DNA from: Streptococcus pacificus | GTDB lineage: Bacteria > Bacillota > Bacilli > Lactobacillales > Streptococcaceae | NCBI RefSeq assembly: GCF_016481305.1 | Contig: NZ_JAENBO010000005.1 | Coordinates: 1 to 64,000, forward strand | Length of the DNA: 64,000 nt | Reading direction: 5' to 3' | Shown: positions 8,000 through 17,909 of the stretch, piece by piece | Layout of the letters: each line of letters begins with the position of its first letter | Position numbering within the stretch: the first letter of the stretch is position 1 | Made by a program: the position numbers and the translations under genes | The notes under the pieces: generated by a model | Databases searched by the model: none | Told to the model about the DNA's origin: nothing | What the model saw: only the letters and a program-made list of their open reading frames with translations

Positions 8000-9626
8000 A
8001 AGGGTTTAACTGGTACACTGTCAAGTGCTCTATATTTTCAAAAGAAACCTCCTGATAGTGTTCTTCAAGTGTATTTCTTACCAACTGAGGAAGTTCTAAA
8101 TTGTTATTTAAGACAACGTAGTGTGCCTTATTTTGTAATAACTCATCTTCTAATCTCTTTTGATTGACAGCATCAGAAGTATTGATAAGAGGAAGAGCCA
8201 GATGGGAACTTGACTGACGCTGGCTATCTTGATAAATAGTAGCAACAGTATCCCAGACATAAATGGAATCATTGTCTGCCGTATTTGTCGCAATATAAGA
8301 AGCAATCATTTCTCTTTCTTGATGAAGAGAGGTGTCGATAAGGTAGTGATACACCGGTAAACCAAGACCATAACCCATCACCAAGACTGGGACAAGAAAA
8401 TGTTTTAGCATGAAGGCACCAAAGCCTTGAATATCACTATCGTTTGGCAGGTGTTGACGATGATGAGTATGTTCAAATTCTTCAACACTTGTATCTTCAA
8501 AACGACGATTTAAGAAAAGAACGGTTAGTATGAGACCAAATGGAATCATTGGTAAAAGATGATAGGCTTCAAAACTTTTTGTCAGAATCGTTAAAATGAA
8601 ATAGAAAAGTGCTGATAAGAAGAAGACCCATTTAATGGCATGATTTTTTGTTCCTTTTCCAAGTAATAATGGGAAAACCAAAACACCTAGTAACAAACCT
8701 GAACCAAGAGTAGCAACTAGATAAAAACCTAAACTGTAAACTAGTGTTTCAAAACTATTAGTAATAGAAGTGACTGGGTAAACAACGGTTTGTTGTAAAT
8801 AGGGAACAATAACTTGCATGTTGAAGGCTATAAAACCAACAGTATAAAAAACAAGAAGTAAGCCAAAGATTAAACACAACAATTGATAAAATCCTCTGGC
8901 AAAATAACGGTGAGCTAAATTATAACTACTTAAAACAACAAGCGCAATAAGACCAAACAATAAGGCTCTTGAATCAAATAAAATAGCAAAAGCACATAAA
9001 ATCCCATAAAGAATGAAACCTTCATCCTTGGCTTGTCCTTTAAAATAATTTAGTAAAAACCATATGGCTGGTAAAAAGAATAAAAAGGCAAACTGGATGG
9101 GATATAGGCCACCAAATCCTAAAGTAACATTTAAAAGATAAAAAATCGAACTAACAGAAAGGGCAAGAACACTTTTTTGACTAAGTGAAACAACTATTTT
9201 ATACAGATAAACACCTGAAACATAGAACGATAATATTTGGACAGGTAAGAGCCAAAGGTTACTTCCCACTAGATAGGTGAAAGAAATTGTCAAGTAATAT
9301 AAAAATCCACCTGTTGCAAAAAGATCTGTATAGGGGAGTTGCCCTTGTGTTATCATGAACCCCGTATATAAATTTTGCGTTTGAATCCCATTGGCAAAAT
9401 TTGAGAAGAATGGGATGACAATACTAAACAGGGAAATGATTAGACTAAAAACAAGTAAATAAAAATGATGAAAAAACGGTACTCTTACTTTAGTTTTTTT
9501 CATCCTTGGTTTTTTGGTTGGCGTTTTTTTAGTTCTTCTACTAAGATGAGTGTCTTGATTGACCTCCTCCAAGGTAGACAAATCTGAAAACTCCTCACGA
9601 TAACTTTCTAAGGGGGTTGATGACAT
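7998..9626 (-). CDS. Polytopic membrane protein, GT-C glycosyltransferase-like
   Basis: The 542-residue protein has a basic, soluble N-terminus (RRTKKTPTKKPRMKK at about residues 30-45), then about ten hydrophobic membrane segments, then a soluble extracellular C-terminal part of about 120 residues. The loop after the first membrane helix reads QGQLPYTDLFATGG, which recalls the acidic first loop of GT-C/ArnT-like lipid-linked sugar transferases. No substrate can be assigned. The ATG at 9626 was chosen because it follows GGAAGGAAAG and because the upstream ATG at 9692 lies inside the promoter -35. It is monocistronic, between two strong terminators. Confidence 0.7.
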   Translation of the reverse strand: MSSTPLESYREEFSDLSTLEEVNQDTHLSRRTKKTPTKKPRMKKTKVRVPFFHHFYLLVFSLIISLFSIVIPFFSNFANGIQTQNLYTGFMITQGQLPYTDLFATGGFLYYLTISFTYLVGSNLWLLPVQILSFYVSGVYLYKIVVSLSQKSVLALSVSSIFYLLNVTLGFGGLYPIQFAFLFFLPAIWFLLNYFKGQAKDEGFILYGILCAFAILFDSRALLFGLIALVVLSSYNLAHRYFARGFYQLLCLIFGLLLVFYTVGFIAFNMQVIVPYLQQTVVYPVTSITNSFETLVYSLGFYLVATLGSGLLLGVLVFPLLLGKGTKNHAIKWVFFLSALFYFILTILTKSFEAYHLLPMIPFGLILTVLFLNRRFEDTSVEEFEHTHHRQHLPNDSDIQGFGAFMLKHFLVPVLVMGYGLGLPVYHYLIDTSLHQEREMIASYIATNTADNDSIYVWDTVATIYQDSQRQSSSHLALPLINTSDAVNQKRLEDELLQNKAHYVVLNNNLELPQLVRNTLEEHYQEVSFENIEHLTVYQLNP

Positions 9627-9664
9627 TGATACACTCTTTCCTTCCTGAACATTCTTATTATTTA

Positions 9665-9692
9665 AGTATAGCAAAAACTTTTGATTAGTCAA
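9665..9692 (-). promoter_or_regulatory. Predicted promoter of the GT-C-like membrane protein
   Basis: TTGACT (9687-9692) and TATACT (9665-9670) are 16 bp apart on the minus strand, close to consensus. The start site near 9658 excludes the longer reading frame that begins at 9692. Confidence 0.75.
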
Positions 9693-9708
9693 TTTCTTAT
9701 TGCCACTT

Positions 9709-9742
9709 AAAAAGCACCTTGAAGTTTGTCAAGGTGCTTTTT
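9709..9742 (-). terminator. Terminator after the DUF1292 gene
   Basis: A perfect 14-bp stem, AAAAAGCACCTTGA (9709-9722) with TCAAGGTGCTTTTT (9729-9742), has a 6-nt loop and ends in a T-run. It closes the ireB-ruvX-DUF1292 transcript. Confidence 0.85.
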
Positions 9743-9763
9743 ATAAGACTAGTATCGCCTTAA

Positions 9764-10063
9764 TTATTCTTCCATAAAAGTATTAAAGACTTCTTCAATC
9801 ATATCCCATTCAGCATCAGAATCTGCTGGTATTGGCTCAAGTTCTCCTTCTGTGCCATCTTCATTTTCAGTGAAGGCATAAGCTTGAATTTCAACTTCGC
9901 CATCTTCATCTTCTTGTGCACCAGCAGGAACTAGTAGGACATAATTTTTACCGAATTCTTCTGTGCCATCAATTGTTAGAAGGATTTCAAATAAAGTTTC
10001 ATTGCCTTCTTCATCCACTAATGTAATCACATCATGTTCTTCGTGGTTATGTGTTTCTGTCAT
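9764..10063 (-). CDS. DUF1292 family protein (YrzB/UPF0473)
   Basis: This 99-residue, very acidic protein ([19 protein letters not shown] near the N-terminus) matches the DUF1292 family, which is found next to ruvX and ireB across Firmicutes. Its molecular function is not established. There is no signal peptide or membrane segment. It is the last gene of the three-gene unit, 24 nt after ruvX. Confidence 0.88.
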   Translation of the reverse strand: MTETHNHEEHDVITLVDEEGNETLFEILLTIDGTEEFGKNYVLLVPAGAQEDEDGEVEIQAYAFTENEDGTEGELEPIPADSDAEWDMIEEVFNTFMEE

Positions 10064-10087
10064 ATTTTTCCCCTTTATATGAATTAA

Positions 10088-10507
10088 TCAATAGATGCGA
10101 TCCAGATAATTTTGCAAGATTAACTGGGCAGCTAATTTATCAATAACTTTTTTGCGTTTGCCTCTACTAATATCTCCCTGTTCTACAAGCATTCTTTCTG
10201 CTTCAACGGTTGATAGACGTTCATCTTGATAGATGATAGGTAGACCAAACAACTCTTCAAGACGCTTTCCATAAGATTGACTAGCTTCAACTCGTGGACC
10301 ACTGGTATTGTTCATATTTTTAGGAAGACCAATCACAAATTTTTCCACGCGATATTCTTTAACTAATTCACGCAAACGATCAAAGCCAAACTCTTCTTTT
10401 TCTTCATTGATTTTGATGATTTCAAGACCTTGTGCGGTGAAGCCAAGTGGATCACTAATAGCCACACCCACTGTCTTTGAACCAACATCTAATCCCATTA
10501 TTCTCAT
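10088..10507 (-). CDS. ruvX: Holliday junction resolvase-like nuclease RuvX (YqgF)
   Basis: The 139-residue protein has the RNase H-fold signature [22 protein letters not shown] and the motifs [15 protein letters not shown] and [12 protein letters not shown], with the catalytic Asp residues in place (D7, E and D around residues 112-113). YqgF proteins act in 16S rRNA 5'-end processing in E. coli and are also called putative Holliday junction resolvases. Its start overlaps the ireB stop by 4 nt (ATGA), implying coupled translation. Confidence 0.93.
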   Translation of the reverse strand: MRIMGLDVGSKTVGVAISDPLGFTAQGLEIIKINEEKEEFGFDRLRELVKEYRVEKFVIGLPKNMNNTSGPRVEASQSYGKRLEELFGLPIIYQDERLSTVEAERMLVEQGDISRGKRKKVIDKLAAQLILQNYLDRIY

Positions 10508-10773
10508 TTGATATCAATACCATTTCCTTTGAGATAATAAAGAACTAGCTCTTCTGCTATTTCATCTCGTTCATATTTACGTATTTGATTTCTAGCATTG
10601 TTGTAACGAGGAATATAAGCAGGGTCACCACTTAGCACATAACCAACAATCTGATTGATTGGATTATAACCTTTTTCCTCAAGAGAACGATAAACCGAAG
10701 TCAATGTTTCGCTAATTTCTTTTTTATTGCTATCATCCAAATTAAAGCGAACTGTTTCGTCTGTAAAGCCCAT
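10504..10773 (-). CDS. ireB: IreB family regulatory phosphoprotein (UPF0297)
   Basis: The 89-residue protein [17 protein letters not shown]... matches the IreB/YrzL family in length and sequence. In Enterococcus faecalis IreB is a substrate of the Ser/Thr kinase IreK and lowers cephalosporin resistance; a cell-envelope stress role here is inferred. The N-terminal Thr residues (TDETVRF) correspond to the phosphorylated region. The ATG at 10773 has AGAAGG upstream; a longer frame to 10839 is excluded because it overlaps the promoter. Confidence 0.9.
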   Translation of the reverse strand: MGFTDETVRFNLDDSNKKEISETLTSVYRSLEEKGYNPINQIVGYVLSGDPAYIPRYNNARNQIRKYERDEIAEELVLYYLKGNGIDIK

Positions 10774-10810
10774 GCTCACACCTTCTTTCGTTATTAAAGT
10801 ATTACATTTT

Positions 10811-10839
10811 ATTATACTATATTTTACATTATTAAACAA
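10811..10839 (-). promoter_or_regulatory. Predicted promoter of ireB-ruvX-DUF1292
   Basis: TTGTTT (10834-10839) and TATAAT (10811-10816) are 17 bp apart on the minus strand. The leader is about 30 nt. Confidence 0.65.
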
Positions 10840-10926
10840 GAATAAAACACTACTTAAACACTTGTCACCAACTACGAAACTCTTTTTAAACCATCACTTA
10901 AAAACAATTCTCTCTCAAGATTAACA

Positions 10927-10954
10927 AAACCTGTCTCTTTACAGGGACAGGTTT
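10927..10954 (-). terminator. Terminator after spx
   Basis: AAACCTGTCTC (10927-10937) pairs with GGGACAGGTTT (10944-10954), with one wobble pair, and is followed on the minus strand by TTTTG. Confidence 0.75.
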
Positions 10955-10988
10955 CGTAGATATATATTCTTATAATAACAACATTAAC

Positions 10989-11387
10989 TTATAGAGCTGC
11001 GCGTAAGCGGGCTTGCTCGTTTTCGATATTACGAATAGAACGAGGAAGGAAAGCTCTAATATCATCTTCTTTATAACCAACTTGAAGACGTTTGTCATCA
11101 ATCAAGATAGGACTTTTTAGTATCCTTGGATTGGCTTGAATCACTTTAACCACCTCATTGATACTCAAATCATCAATATTAAAATTGAGGGCTTTGGCAT
11201 ATCTGTTTTTTGAGGAGATAATACTTTCAACACCACTCTCTGTTTTGGATAGAATTGCTAAAATTTCTTCTTTAGTTAAAGGCTCTTTCCCTAAGTTTTG
11301 CTCTTTATAAGGTAATTTGTGGGCATTTAGCCACGTTTTGGCCTTTTTACAACTTGTACAACTTGAAATCGTATAAATTTTGATCAT
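10989..11387 (-). CDS. spxA2: Spx-family redox regulator (SpxA2-type by position)
   Basis: This 132-residue ArsC-like protein binds the RNA polymerase alpha C-terminal domain and redirects transcription during thiol and cell-wall stress. The redox switch C-X2-C is CTSC at residues 10-13 and the family's RILKSPILID segment follows near residue 92. Streptococci carry two paralogues; the one adjacent to recA is SpxA2 in S. mutans, so the symbol is assigned by synteny. It is transcribed alone from a promoter in the recA-spx gap. Confidence 0.85.
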   Translation of the reverse strand: MIKIYTISSCTSCKKAKTWLNAHKLPYKEQNLGKEPLTKEEILAILSKTESGVESIISSKNRYAKALNFNIDDLSINEVVKVIQANPRILKSPILIDDKRLQVGYKEDDIRAFLPRSIRNIENEQARLRAAL

Positions 11388-11420
11388 GTCTATTCTCGCT
11401 TTCTACCACATGATACTAAC

Positions 11421-11448
11421 ATTGTATCACAAAAGACTCTATTTGAAA
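11421..11448 (-). promoter_or_regulatory. Predicted spx promoter
   Basis: TTTCAA (11443-11448) and TACAAT (11421-11426) are 16 bp apart on the minus strand. The -35 overlaps the base of the weak recA terminator. Confidence 0.55.
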
Positions 11449-11469
11449 GTCGGTCTTTAGACTGATTTT
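11446..11469 (-). terminator. Hairpin at the end of recA
   Basis: AAAGTCGGTC (11446-11455) pairs with GACTGATTTT (11460-11469), with two wobble pairs and a 4-nt loop. The T-run after it is short, so termination may be incomplete. Confidence 0.5.
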
Positions 11470-12604
11470 ATTCTTCTATCTCAATACTATCAAACTCTAA
11501 GGCAATCTCATCGTTAGCTTCTTCTTTGGTTTCTGATGGGAGGTCTTTAGGAGTATCGTCTTCAATAAGCCCAAATTTAATGCGTACTTTACGGTCAATT
11601 TCATCAAAGACATCTGGATTATCTGCAAGGTATTTCTTTGCATTTTCTGATCCTTGACCAATTTTAACACCATCATAAGAGTACCAAGCACCCGCTTTTT
11701 GAATGATATCAAGCTCACTAGCAATTTTCACTAACTCACCAGTGCGTGAGATTCCCTCACCATACATAATTTCAACAAGGGCCACTTGAAATGGTGGAGC
11801 AACCTTGTTTTTAACCACTTTAATTTTGGTTTCTTTACCAATATTACTATCTTTTTGGTCTCCTGAACCTTTAATTTGTGTGTTTCCTCTGACATCTAAA
11901 CGAATAGAAGAATAAAATTTAAGGGCACGGCCACCTGGAGTTGTTTCAGGATTCCCAAACATTACTCCTACTTTTTCACGTAATTGGTTAATAAAAATAG
12001 CAATCGTTTTTGTTTTATTAATAGATGCTGATAATTTTCTCATGGCTTGACTCATCATACGAGCTTGTAAACCAACATGACTATCTCCAATATCACCATC
12101 AATTTCAGCACGAGGAACCAAGGCTGCAACCGAGTCGATAACAACGATATCAACGGCTCCTGAATCAATCAATTTCCCAGCAATTTCTAGTCCTTGCTCA
12201 CCTGAATCTGGTTGTGATAAAAGAAGCTCATCAATATTAACGCCTAAAGCTTGTGCGTAAGCTGGATCAAGGGCATGCTCTGCATCAATAAATGCTGCGA
12301 TACCACCATCTTTTTGAGCTTGGGCAACGGCATGTAAAGCGACTGTTGTTTTCCCTGAACTTTCTGGTCCAAATATTTCAACAATTCTACCTTTAGGATA
12401 ACCACCAACACCAAGAGCAATATCTAGTGCTAAACTCCCTGAACTCATGATTTGAACTTTTTGTTCAGCACGCTCACCAAGACGCATTACTGCGCCCTTA
12501 CCAAAATCTTTTTCAATATCTTTCAAAGCATTGTTAAGCGCTTTTTGTCTTTCATCACCAAATTTTTTGGTAATTTCTTCTGTTTTCTTTGATTTTTTTG
12601 CCAT
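11468..12604 (-). CDS. recA: Recombinase RecA
   Basis: The 378-residue protein forms the ATP-dependent strand-exchange filament and triggers SOS-type responses. The Walker A motif GPESSGKT lies near residue 80, the Walker B region [12 protein letters not shown] near residue 150, and the L2 region [19 protein letters not shown] near residue 204. The acidic C-terminus ([13 protein letters not shown]) is typical. It lies 42 nt after cinA and is co-transcribed with it in competent streptococci; an own TATAAT lies in the cinA-recA gap for basal expression. Confidence 0.98.
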   Translation of the reverse strand: MAKKSKKTEEITKKFGDERQKALNNALKDIEKDFGKGAVMRLGERAEQKVQIMSSGSLALDIALGVGGYPKGRIVEIFGPESSGKTTVALHAVAQAQKDGGIAAFIDAEHALDPAYAQALGVNIDELLLSQPDSGEQGLEIAGKLIDSGAVDIVVIDSVAALVPRAEIDGDIGDSHVGLQARMMSQAMRKLSASINKTKTIAIFINQLREKVGVMFGNPETTPGGRALKFYSSIRLDVRGNTQIKGSGDQKDSNIGKETKIKVVKNKVAPPFQVALVEIMYGEGISRTGELVKIASELDIIQKAGAWYSYDGVKIGQGSENAKKYLADNPDVFDEIDRKVRIKFGLIEDDTPKDLPSETKEEANDEIALEFDSIEIEE

Positions 12605-12646
12605 TGAAATCTCCTATTTTCTATACTTGTTACATTATACTAAACT

Positions 12647-13888
12647 TTATAGCTTTAATAAAGCCTGACGCAAAATATTAAAGGAATACATGGTTGCAAT
12701 GTGGCGAATATCTGAGCGACTGCGCCCTCCAATCATTATTTTTTGAGAAAAAACAGCATCTTCAGTGGCTAAACCAATATAAACAGTGCCGACTGGTTGT
12801 CCTTCCAAAGTCTCTGGTCCGGCAACTCCCGTTAATGACACACCAAAATCAGAATCTGTTAGTCGTCTACTCTGCTCTGCCATTTTTTCAGCAGTAAAAG
12901 CACTAACAACACCATTGTCTTTTAGGTCCTCTAACGAAATGCCTAACATCCGTGATTTTTCTTCCAGGCTATAAGTTACAAAACCACCTTTAAAAACAGA
13001 GGAACTACCTGGAAAATCAGCTATTTGCGACTGAAACAAGCCAGCGGTTAAACTTTCTGCTGCTGTGATGGTCTTCTTTTTTTGTCGAAGCATCTCAAAA
13101 ACAACTTCTGCTAAAGAATTGTCATCCCCATAGCCATAATGATAGTTTTTGAGGGTGGAAGTATTTAAAATCTCATGTTCCAACTTATCTAATTTCTTGT
13201 TAGCCTCTTCCTCAGTTTTGGCTTTTGTTGATAGTCGTAAGGTTACCTCCCCAATTTTAGCATAAGGTGCCACGGTTGGATCTGTCTGGTTAGCAATAAT
13301 ATCTGACAACTCGGTGACTAAACGACTTTCACCAATCCCAAAAAACCTTAAAACACGTGAATATAATATGGCTTCATTTTTTAACAAAGGAAGCAAAAAC
13401 TGAGTGACCATTGGTTTTAATTCGCTAGGTGGCCCCGGTAAAACAACATAAGTCGTCTTATCAACCTCAATCATACTTCCTACAGCTAAACCTGTAGGAT
13501 TTTTAATGGCTTTAGCGCCCAGAATGATTTGAGCTTGACGATCATTGTTGGCTGTTCGTGAGGCAGTTGGTCTTGTGGCAAAAAAAGCATCTAATTTGGT
13601 CATTGCTTCTTGATCAACGATTAAGGGTTTTTCCAAAAACTTAGCTAAAACTTGCTTGGTCAAGTCATCCTCTGTGGGGCCTAGACCACCACACAAGACC
13701 ACAATATCACTGCGTTGTTTTGCGATAGACAAAACAGATAGCAACCGTTCTTCATTATCACCTACAGCTGTTTGAAAATAGACGTCAATCCCATTTTCAG
13801 CAAATTTTTCTGATAAAAATTGCGCATTAGTATTAACAATCTGTCCCGTTAAAATTTCTGTCCCAACTGCTATAATTTCAGCCTTCAT
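12647..13888 (-). CDS. cinA: Competence/damage-inducible protein CinA
   Basis: The 413-residue protein has an N-terminal MoaB/MogA-like domain ([40 protein letters not shown]) and a C-terminal CinA domain ([40 protein letters not shown]) related to NMN deamidase and ADP-ribose pyrophosphatase activities. In S. pneumoniae CinA binds RecA and brings it to the membrane during transformation. A perfect CIN box lies 20 bp upstream of the start. It heads the cinA-recA operon. Confidence 0.96.
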   Translation of the reverse strand: MKAEIIAVGTEILTGQIVNTNAQFLSEKFAENGIDVYFQTAVGDNEERLLSVLSIAKQRSDIVVLCGGLGPTEDDLTKQVLAKFLEKPLIVDQEAMTKLDAFFATRPTASRTANNDRQAQIILGAKAIKNPTGLAVGSMIEVDKTTYVVLPGPPSELKPMVTQFLLPLLKNEAILYSRVLRFFGIGESRLVTELSDIIANQTDPTVAPYAKIGEVTLRLSTKAKTEEEANKKLDKLEHEILNTSTLKNYHYGYGDDNSLAEVVFEMLRQKKKTITAAESLTAGLFQSQIADFPGSSSVFKGGFVTYSLEEKSRMLGISLEDLKDNGVVSAFTAEKMAEQSRRLTDSDFGVSLTGVAGPETLEGQPVGTVYIGLATEDAVFSQKIMIGGRSRSDIRHIATMYSFNILRQALLKL

Positions 13889-13907
13889 AACAAGTGCCTC
13901 ACTCTCT

Positions 13908-13915
13908 TATTCGTA
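13908..13915 (-). promoter_or_regulatory. CIN box (ComX/SigX-dependent promoter element) of cinA-recA
   Basis: On the minus strand the sequence is TACGAATA, the exact core recognised by the competence sigma factor ComX/SigX, lying 20 bp upstream of the cinA ATG and preceded by T residues. No other copy was noticed in the window. Confidence 0.8.
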
Positions 13916-13932
13916 AACAATTATCGTTTTGA

Positions 13933-14496
13933 TTAAAAATGATTAGGATTAAAAGAACAATCCACCTCATGGTCATTGACTAACCCAGCCGCCTGCATAA
14001 AAGAATATATCATGGTAGGTCCAACGTATTTGAAGCCTCGTTTTTTTAATTCTTTAGCAATCTGTTCTGATAAGGAAGTCTGACTTGGAGCGTCCTGATA
14101 ATGACTAACTTTGTGGTCAAGTGGCTGATGATTGACAAAAGACCAAATGTAAGCATCAAAAGACCCAAATTCTTTTTGAATCTGTAAGAATTGTTGCGCA
14201 TTGTTTCTTGTCGCAAATAGTTTGCCACGATGTCTAATAATAGCGCTATTAGATAACATAGCCTCAAGCTCTTCATCTGTCATGGCTGCTACTTTAGCAA
14301 TGTCATATTTTTTAAAGACCTGATTGAAGGCTTGACGTTTATGGAGCACGGTTGTCCAAGAGACTCCTGACTGATAACTTTCTAAACAAAACAATTCAAA
14401 AAGAGCTTGTTCATCATGTAAGGGTTGTCCCCATTCGGTATCATGATAAGTCCTATCTAACACATCATTCGTTTTAACCCAACCACAACGTTTCAT
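13933..14496 (-). CDS. tag: DNA-3-methyladenine glycosylase I
   Basis: The 187-residue base-excision repair enzyme removes N3-methyladenine from alkylated DNA. It begins MKRCGWVKTNDVLDRTYHDTEWG, the Tag signature with the zinc-binding Cys4 and His17 near the N-terminus; the other zinc ligands are in the terminal VNDHEVDCSF. The ESYQSGVSWTTVLHKR segment matches the base-binding pocket. It lies 9 nt after ruvA and 45 nt before cinA, and is in the mutL-ruvA-tag run. Confidence 0.94.
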   Translation of the reverse strand: MKRCGWVKTNDVLDRTYHDTEWGQPLHDEQALFELFCLESYQSGVSWTTVLHKRQAFNQVFKKYDIAKVAAMTDEELEAMLSNSAIIRHRGKLFATRNNAQQFLQIQKEFGSFDAYIWSFVNHQPLDHKVSHYQDAPSQTSLSEQIAKELKKRGFKYVGPTMIYSFMQAAGLVNDHEVDCSFNPNHF

Positions 14497-14505
14497 TGGT
14501 TTCTC

Positions 14506-15102
14506 CTATTTGATAAGCATTTTGAGAGCTGCTTTAATATAGTCTTGTGTTGTCTCAGTCGTCCCCTCAAAGAAGGTATGAATTTTTTTCAACTCGCTGG
14601 CTTTATAACCTAGAGCACTCAAGGCTTCCATCGCTTCTTCTAAAGCATGATTGGTAGAAGACGTTTCTTTCGTATTAGTTTTCCCTTTATTAGTTGTTGT
14701 TGTTTCAGCAAACTTACCAGCCAAATCAAGAATCATTTGTTGCGCCGTCTTTTTGCCAATTTTAGGGAACTTCATCAAATAAGTGATGTCCTTATTGTCA
14801 ATGGCTGCAACCAAGCCATCATTATCATCAGCTGCAATGATTGCTAAAGCAGACGTCGGGCCGATCCCTGTCACTGAAATAAGGTTTAAGAAAATTGTTT
14901 TTTCTTCTTCATTATGAAAACCATAAAGCAGTTGAGCATCTTCTCGAACAACTTGGTAGAGATAAATTTTGATTGCTTGATTAACCTGATTTGAAAAGCT
15001 ATAAGGGTTTGCCACGTGGATGATGTAGCCAATGCCTGACACCTCAACGACAATGTATTTAGCGGTTATTTTTGAAAGGGTTCCTTTAATATAGTCGTAC
15101 AT
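14506..15102 (-). CDS. ruvA: Holliday junction branch migration protein RuvA
   Basis: The 198-residue protein has the three RuvA domains: an N-terminal OB fold ([21 protein letters not shown]), two helix-hairpin-helix motifs ([14 protein letters not shown] and [16 protein letters not shown]) and a C-terminal domain that contacts RuvB after a Thr/Asn/Lys-rich linker. It tetramerises on Holliday junctions and loads RuvB, which lies elsewhere in streptococci. It follows mutL by 12 nt. Confidence 0.96.
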   Translation of the reverse strand: MYDYIKGTLSKITAKYIVVEVSGIGYIIHVANPYSFSNQVNQAIKIYLYQVVREDAQLLYGFHNEEEKTIFLNLISVTGIGPTSALAIIAADDNDGLVAAIDNKDITYLMKFPKIGKKTAQQMILDLAGKFAETTTTNKGKTNTKETSSTNHALEEAMEALSALGYKASELKKIHTFFEGTTETTQDYIKAALKMLIK

Positions 15103-15114
15103 TATTTCTCTTTT

Positions 15115-17076
15115 CTAATATTTGCCTTGTTCTCTCAAACTTTTATGATTTTCTTGAATACGTCGGAACATTTTTTCCATATCTGAATTTGAAAAACTCA
15201 CTAGAACTGGTCGTCCATGAGGACAGTTGTATGGATTTTGACACTGAGCCAGTTGATTGATTAAGTGTCTTGCTGAATAATCATCTAAAGTATGATTAGC
15301 CTTGATACTGCGTTTACAACTCATCATAATGGCTAGTTCAGCACGGTAAGTTTTAATAGAGACATGATTCGTTAAGAGTAACATATCACACATCTCATAG
15401 ACGCCAGACTCAATCTCCTCTTCCTTAAACCAGATAGGGTGTTCTCTTAGAATAAAAGTATTTTCACCATAAGGCTCTAAATGAATACCCACTTGATGAA
15501 GTAGAGACATCTTTTCTTGCAGATTAATAAAATCATCCGTTGGAAATTCAAATAAATAGGGCATTAACAACTGCTGTAAACCAGTATTAACCTCAGCAAT
15601 TTTATCACGATAATACTCATATTTTATTCTTTCTTGAGCAGCATGTTGATCAATAATATAAAGTCCTTCTTTTCCTTGAGCAAATAAGTAGGTGCCATGC
15701 ATTTGCCCGAAGTACTCTAATTCTGGAAAGATAGAAGTCTCCTCATTTTCAAGATTATCTAATAGGGTTTTAAGTTTACTACTATTTGTAACATCAATCT
15801 CAGGATGTTCACTATTGAAATCATGCCAATGGGTACGATTTGCAAATTTAACAGATGGCGATCCCTTGACAGAGTTGTCAAGAGAGTTGTCAACCTCAGG
15901 CCTTTCTTGAACAGTCTGATTCTCTGCAACAAACGTATCGCTTGCTTCTTTTGAATCAATAAAGAAATCCTGTCTGTCCTTGTCATAATAAAGGTTGGTT
16001 TGTTTTAGGGAGAGACTGGTTTGCACCGGTTTAGGAAAACCACGAGTACTTGATTTCGCTAAATTTTCAAGCGCATCTGGAATCAAATCGTGTTCTTGTA
16101 AACTCTCAAAGATAGCCGTTTTAATAAGAGACATTAAGTCTCCTTCCTTCGAGAGTCGCACCTCTTGTTTGGTGGGATGAACGTTGACATCAGCTAGATA
16201 GGGATCTATTTGAATATCAATGACAGCTATCGGAAAACGCCCAACCATTAATTTACTACCATAACCATCAATAATGGCTCGATTGAGTAAGAAGTTTTTA
16301 ATATAGCGACCATTAATTAAGATCGTGATATAATTACGGTTTGCTCTTGTTAGTTCTGGCAGGCTGACGTAGCCTGATACTTCAAAATCCAGATTGGACG
16401 CTGAAATGGGCACCATTTTTTTCGCAGTACTAACACCATAAATACCTGCTATTGCTTGATGTAAATCACCACTACCAGCTGTTCTGATTAATTCACGACC
16501 ATCACTAAATAGGATAAAAGACACTTCAGGATGAGCAAGACTCAAACGGTTAACGACATTAACGATATGAGCTAGCTCAGCTTGTAAACTTTTCATATAT
16601 TTTAATCGCGCAGGCGTATTAAAAAAGAGATTTTCAACAATAATCTTTGTGCCTACGGGTGTTGAAATGACCTCTTCTTGTTCAATTTGACCACCGTTTG
16701 CAATCAATAACGTGCCTCCTTCTTCGAAAGCCGTCGCTGTTTTAATGGTCATTAAACTGATTGATGCGATTGATGGTAGGGCCTCACCACGAAAACCTAA
16801 TGTCCTAATTCGAAACAAATCCGATTGGCTTTTAATTTTACTAGTGGCATGTCGCTTCAAGCTTAAAGCGACATCTTCTTTGGCAATACCATCACCATTA
16901 TCTGTCACTTGGATTTTTTTCAATCCTGATTCTTCAATGTCAATAGTAATCTGTGTGCTTCCAGCATCAATAGCATTTTCTATCAATTCTTTCACAACAC
17001 TACTTGGACGTTCAATCACCTCACCTGCCGCAATCTGATTGGCGAGTGTTTCTGGTAATTCAATAATTTTAGGCAT
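15115..17076 (-). CDS. mutL: DNA mismatch repair protein MutL
   Basis: The 653-residue protein is a GHKL ATPase that links MutS mismatch recognition to downstream repair. Its N-terminal motifs are [18 protein letters not shown] and [15 protein letters not shown]; the C-terminal dimerisation domain contains [13 protein letters not shown] and ends [12 protein letters not shown]. The ATG at 17076 begins [20 protein letters not shown] and has AAAGGTGA 8 nt upstream; the ATG 11 codons earlier lacks a suitable site. In S. pyogenes the 5' end of this gene is the SpyCI prophage attachment site; here it is uninterrupted. Confidence 0.97.
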   Translation of the reverse strand: MPKIIELPETLANQIAAGEVIERPSSVVKELIENAIDAGSTQITIDIEESGLKKIQVTDNGDGIAKEDVALSLKRHATSKIKSQSDLFRIRTLGFRGEALPSIASISLMTIKTATAFEEGGTLLIANGGQIEQEEVISTPVGTKIIVENLFFNTPARLKYMKSLQAELAHIVNVVNRLSLAHPEVSFILFSDGRELIRTAGSGDLHQAIAGIYGVSTAKKMVPISASNLDFEVSGYVSLPELTRANRNYITILINGRYIKNFLLNRAIIDGYGSKLMVGRFPIAVIDIQIDPYLADVNVHPTKQEVRLSKEGDLMSLIKTAIFESLQEHDLIPDALENLAKSSTRGFPKPVQTSLSLKQTNLYYDKDRQDFFIDSKEASDTFVAENQTVQERPEVDNSLDNSVKGSPSVKFANRTHWHDFNSEHPEIDVTNSSKLKTLLDNLENEETSIFPELEYFGQMHGTYLFAQGKEGLYIIDQHAAQERIKYEYYRDKIAEVNTGLQQLLMPYLFEFPTDDFINLQEKMSLLHQVGIHLEPYGENTFILREHPIWFKEEEIESGVYEMCDMLLLTNHVSIKTYRAELAIMMSCKRSIKANHTLDDYSARHLINQLAQCQNPYNCPHGRPVLVSFSNSDMEKMFRRIQENHKSLREQGKY

Positions 17077-17142
17077 AATAGTCATCACCTTTTCTAAGAT
17101 TCTCATCACTATATTTTATCAAGATAGTGACAATCATTCATA

Positions 17143-17724
17143 TTACAATTCTTCTTCTAGGATTTTGGCCACTCGTTTATCTGGGATAAACCACATAAGA
17201 GCAGCAATAACATAGATTATTTCAGATCCCATAGTAAAAAATGGGCTGATTAAAATAGAGATCACATATAATAAGACAGTTGATTTTCCTTTTAAATCTC
17301 TACCAATGATTCTTTTCAAGAGAGCACTTCTTTCACTATATTTAACCACTTGATGTTGTAAAAAAAAGTAGGCTAAAGCCGTTACTAATAAAATCAAACC
17401 GTACGTCATAACTGGAATATGACTGGAATAAAAACGACTAATCCAGCCTGTTCCAAAAGGAATAAGAGACATAAAAAACAACCATAAAGAATTTGACCAT
17501 AGAATTTTGGCATTGACTCGATTAATAGTTGATAATAATTGATGGTGGTTGTTCCAATAGATAGCCACGTAAGTAAAACTAAGGATATAAGAAGCTATGT
17601 TGGGAATTAAATTAAATACCGCTTGAAGTGAATCTATCTCGGGACTTTTTAAATCAATCACCATAACGGTTATAATAATGGCTAAAACACCATCGCTAAA
17701 AGCTTCTAATCTTGATTTTGTCAT
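17143..17724 (-). CDS. TMEM175/DUF1211 family membrane protein, possible K+ channel
   Basis: The 193-residue protein begins MTKSRLEAFSDGVLAI, where the R-x3-FSDGV motif on the first helix defines the TMEM175 family. Six hydrophobic segments follow (for example VMVIDLK, ASYILSFTYVAIYW with NNHHQLL, and LWLFFMSLIPFGT). Bacterial members are potassium-permeable tetramers. The ATG at 17724 follows AAAGGAGG by 8 nt; a GTG one codon upstream is possible. It separates mutS from mutL, which are normally neighbours, and carries its own promoter, so mutL may be transcribed from it. Confidence 0.85.
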   Translation of the reverse strand: MTKSRLEAFSDGVLAIIITVMVIDLKSPEIDSLQAVFNLIPNIASYILSFTYVAIYWNNHHQLLSTINRVNAKILWSNSLWLFFMSLIPFGTGWISRFYSSHIPVMTYGLILLVTALAYFFLQHQVVKYSERSALLKRIIGRDLKGKSTVLLYVISILISPFFTMGSEIIYVIAALMWFIPDKRVAKILEEEL

Positions 17725-17784
17725 CACATCAACCTCCTTTAGTAATTTTTGTAGGGGTGATTTTTATCTTGTTATTATTTTACT

Positions 17785-17834
17785 ATTATACCACACTAAG
17801 AAAAGAAAGAAATTGAAAGAGTTTGAGTGTGGTA
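17785..17834 (-). promoter_or_regulatory. Promoter of the TMEM175-like gene flanked by a 9-bp inverted repeat
   Basis: A TATAAT -10 (17785-17790) is preceded by TGG, an extended -10. Perfect inverted arms TACCACACT (17789-17797) and AGTGTGGTA (17826-17834) lie 37 bp apart centre to centre, one overlapping the -10 and one upstream of the -35. This looks like a repressor operator pair, but could form a hairpin. Confidence 0.45.
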
Positions 17835-17843
17835 AGTATAACT

Positions 17844-17891
17844 AATGAGCCACAAAACAAGAAACCACCAGCTTCTTTTTTGTGACTCATT
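17844..17891 (-). terminator. Stem-loop downstream of mutS without a clear U-tract
   Basis: ATGAG-C-CACAAAA (17845-17857) pairs with TTTTGTG-A-CTCAT (17878-17890) with one mismatch. It follows the mutS stop by about 20 nt, but the bases after it are not T-rich, so it may stabilise or process the transcript rather than end it. Confidence 0.45.
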
Positions 17892-17909
17892 ATAACTATT
17901 TTTACTTGA

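Noticed and set aside
17077..17142. SpyCI-type prophage or satellite at the mutL start
   Set aside because: mutL is preceded directly by the TMEM175-like gene; no phage genes or duplicated attachment core were seen.
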